Positions 15,126-17,229 of a stretch of 17,229 nucleotides of DNA are shown one piece after another. The notes beneath the pieces are model-generated. The model worked only from the letters and a program-made list of their open reading frames with translations. It was not told the DNA's origin and made no database searches. The DNA comes from SLFT01 sp964493075 (GTDB lineage Bacteria; Hydrogenedentota; Hydrogenedentia; Hydrogenedentales; CAITNO01), in assembly GCA_964493075.1 (NCBI GenBank), contig CAZBNU010000074.1, positions 1 through 17,229 on the forward strand, read 5' to 3'. How positions within the stretch are numbered: position 1 is the stretch's first letter; the number at the start of each line of letters is the position of its first letter. A program made the position numbers and the translations under genes.

Positions 15126-17106
15126 ATGCTTCAGAAGTTTCAGCGGAGGCACGGCGACATTCCATGAAATACTGCATGGACTCAATATAGCCCAGGAACA
15201 GCATGTACAGCACCATGAACATCACCTGAACGGAAAGCCAGTAGTAGGTGCCGTAATTCTGTTGCCATAACCCATAGAACAACCACCCTGACATGCCCGT
15301 GATATACATCATGCACATGCCGATAGCATAGGGGCCATGTTCAATGCGCGGTGCAAAAAACAATACCGGCACCAGCAGCATGATGTAATAATAATAGGTA
15401 GGCGCCACGAGAAAGAAAAGCGGTACAAACCCGAGTAGATACGCCCGGTAATCCTTGATGCCGGCGGCGGCAAGGAGTGTAAGCACCAGCACCCATATCT
15501 GAATACGCCACCATCGTTCCTTGCCCTCGTTATACAATGCTGACCGCACCTTGGGTTGCCAATCCTTTGGCGCTTTTTCGATGTAGCTGAAGTCATCGCC
15601 AAAATCGGCCATGAAAATGTATTTATAGCCTACGCGCCATGTACTGATATCGCTATTGTGCCTGCCTATCTTATCAATATATCCCTGCCAGTAGCCCGGA
15701 AGTGCGTTATAAAGGAATCCTTTTTCCGAATCACTGTCCTGCGTTAACCGCATGGTATTTTCCGTGCCCCGCCAATATACCAGCGATAAAGCAGTGATAC
15801 TGCCAACAGTAAGCGCAAACGCCACAAAGAAATATACATACTTCATATTCATGCGACGTTCAAACAAGGCGCGTACCCCGACGATGCAAAAGATTACGCC
15901 AACACCCACCCAGGCCGTCAAGGTGAATAAATGCATCATAACCGAATTGCCACCGCTGCCCATTCTTATATATTCAAAAAACTGGGCGATACTTTTGGTT
16001 TCAGCGCCCATCCACGGGGCAACAACGCCACTGATAAGCCCATAGGTGCCCCACACAAAAGCGATGATAAAGACTATTGCTGTCGCCCGGATGGTTATCC
16101 TGGCCTTGCGCGGGCGTTCCTCATACTCCATCCGGTCCAGCAATCCTCTCAATTCCTCAAGCGACAACGATACAAGATGCCAGAATCCTTTTGCGCCAAC
16201 GCCGAATAGCAGCACCGCCGGAAAAATACGGGAGAGCATGGCATAGCCCGTCAGCATACCGGCAAGAGCAAACCGTTCTTTCTTGATGCAGCAAACAGCC
16301 ATGACCATGCACATAGCCCAGTCTGTGCGCAGATAGGCGCCCTTCATGTGCCACCACTTCATCATGTAGTGGGTGCCCAGCAGCACAATCATCAAAAAAG
16401 CGGTGCGGGGCCCGAACGCCCACATGACGACCAAAAAGGTCAGGAGAATCAGCAGCGGATCCAGCAGTGCGAGAAAGGTCATCCCGTATTTGCTTTCAGT
16501 TGAAAAACGATTGCTGAACAGCCCGCCCACAATCATGCTCCATACAGGTGTTCCGTTATAACCTTTGTCTTTTATGACACCATTCCAGCGATATTGCACC
16601 AGTTTGCTCTTGAAATACTGAATGTCCTTTTTGAACTCCTCCCAGCGTTCCGGAGTGAAATTCCGCTTGTATTTGTCGGCGTTTTGAAGCACCTGCTTAT
16701 GGTTGATGGAACGCATGGTACTCAGGTCGCGGATGGTCCCGGAATCATGCTTCCATTTCATGCCTGTTTCCTGGTCAGCAACCAGCGATGCGGCATACAT
16801 CTCGCCATAGCCCACTTCCCTCGCATACTTGGTGCCTATGTAATAGTGGTAGAACTCGTAAGCGTTCTGATATGTTTCGAAACGATAGTAGTCGGTAGCA
16901 CGATAATTTTCCACGGCAAGAACGGCTATTGCGAGTAAGATCGCCACCAGAAAACCACGGGTCATCTTAAAAAATCGATCCCCACACAACTGCTGCGTAA
17001 CTGCCCGGCGCAACAGATAAAACAGTGCAATAACGACTATGGTTGCGATGGGCAGTACAAATTGAAGTTCTACGTTTTGCGAGATATGTCTTAAAAACGG
17101 CAACAT
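15124..17106 (-). CDS. Polytopic membrane protein, GT-C glycosyltransferase-like
   Basis: 660 residues with roughly a dozen membrane spans. The start taken is the ATG at 17106, which has GGGAGA (17112-17117) 5 bases upstream. An in-frame ATG at 17145 has poorer spacing and adds 13 polar residues. Two N-terminal spans flank a long loop containing ENYRATDYYRFETY, EFYHYYIGTKYA and REVGYGEMYAASLVAD. An early non-membrane loop with acidic and aromatic residues is typical of GT-C enzymes that use lipid-phosphate sugar donors. Further marks are LLDPLLILL, MKGAYLRTDWAM and LSRIFPAVLL, reminiscent of DUF2029/GT87-like proteins. A long soluble segment with Trp and charged residues lies between the later spans (around 480-530). 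The catalytic residue and substrate cannot be assigned, and the GT-C call is an inference from shape and weak motif likeness. It is first in a two-gene unit with the NrdD-like gene. Confidence 0.68.
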   Translation of the reverse strand: MLPFLRHISQNVELQFVLPIATIVVIALFYLLRRAVTQQLCGDRFFKMTRGFLVAILLAIAVLAVENYRATDYYRFETYQNAYEFYHYYIGTKYAREVGYGEMYAASLVADQETGMKWKHDSGTIRDLSTMRSINHKQVLQNADKYKRNFTPERWEEFKKDIQYFKSKLVQYRWNGVIKDKGYNGTPVWSMIVGGLFSNRFSTESKYGMTFLALLDPLLILLTFLVVMWAFGPRTAFLMIVLLGTHYMMKWWHMKGAYLRTDWAMCMVMAVCCIKKERFALAGMLTGYAMLSRIFPAVLLFGVGAKGFWHLVSLSLEELRGLLDRMEYEERPRKARITIRATAIVFIIAFVWGTYGLISGVVAPWMGAETKSIAQFFEYIRMGSGGNSVMMHLFTLTAWVGVGVIFCIVGVRALFERRMNMKYVYFFVAFALTVGSITALSLVYWRGTENTMRLTQDSDSEKGFLYNALPGYWQGYIDKIGRHNSDISTWRVGYKYIFMADFGDDFSYIEKAPKDWQPKVRSALYNEGKERWWRIQIWVLVLTLLAAAGIKDYRAYLLGFVPLFFLVAPTYYYYIMLLVPVLFFAPRIEHGPYAIGMCMMYITGMSGWLFYGLWQQNYGTYYWLSVQVMFMVLYMLFLGYIESMQYFMECRRASAETSEA

Positions 17107-17229
17107 GCCTGTCTCCCGTGTGCAAAGGCACCTTTCCTTGAGCATATTCCTGTGATGATTACAAACCGTGCGTGCGCCGTATACTTTACGCGTTAGCCCC
17201 TGTTGAAAGCAAAAAGAACAAGGAAAACG

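Noticed and set aside
17107..17229. Promoter for the minus-strand membrane gene (TTGCTT with TAAAGT at 18 bases)
   Set aside because: Only three of six and four of six consensus matches, which is too weak to annotate.

Overview
The window looks like chromosomal DNA from a Gram-negative bacterium. Two lipoproteins carry type II signal peptides, one protein is an outer-membrane barrel of FadL/PorV type ending in Phe, and GTG and TTG starts with strong Shine-Dalgarno sequences are used. The gene mix (a PilT-like ATPase, a YhaM-type HD nuclease, a FadL-like barrel beside a CsgG-like lipoprotein, an NrdD homologue with two ATP-cone-like regions) would fit a PVC-type or deep-branching uncultured lineage, but the sequence does not settle this. 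A run of exactly 100 Ns (3483-3582) marks a scaffold gap, so this is a draft assembly, possibly a metagenome bin. I see no transposase, phage gene, CRISPR array, tRNA or rRNA.

Left part (69-3217, + strand): a tightly packed ABC sugar-importer operon with two MalF/MalG-type permeases and a lipoprotein solute-binding protein. Its ATPase is not in the window. A small charged protein (3229-3459, - strand) converges on it, and the gap follows. Beyond the gap is the C-terminal three quarters of an APS kinase (CysC). The spacer after it holds an A/T-rich hexamer repeat that can fold on itself and a promoter-like sequence for the next gene.

Middle part (4338-10431): a PilT-family ATPase with a large unrecognised N-terminal extension, then a YhaM-type OB-HD 3'-5' exoribonuclease preceded by a leader with three consecutive inverted repeats. 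Converging on these is a minus-strand pair: a TPR, Ig-like and CsgG-like lipoprotein, followed by a FadL/PorV-like barrel. Their reading frames overlap by 32 bases, and the barrel starts at a TTG behind a strong Shine-Dalgarno, so they are probably co-translated and may work together at the outer membrane.

Right part (10724-17106): RecG helicase on + (divergent from the lipoprotein), then a minus-strand pair. This is a polytopic GT-C-like membrane protein followed 9 bases later by an NrdD-like protein whose GTG start uses a Shine-Dalgarno overlapping the upstream stop codon. The NrdD-like protein keeps the ATP-cone and barrel-like regions but ends where the zinc-binding and glycyl-radical domain should begin, and no NrdG activase is nearby. 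This is the most unusual observation in the window. The second is the lipoprotein/barrel module.
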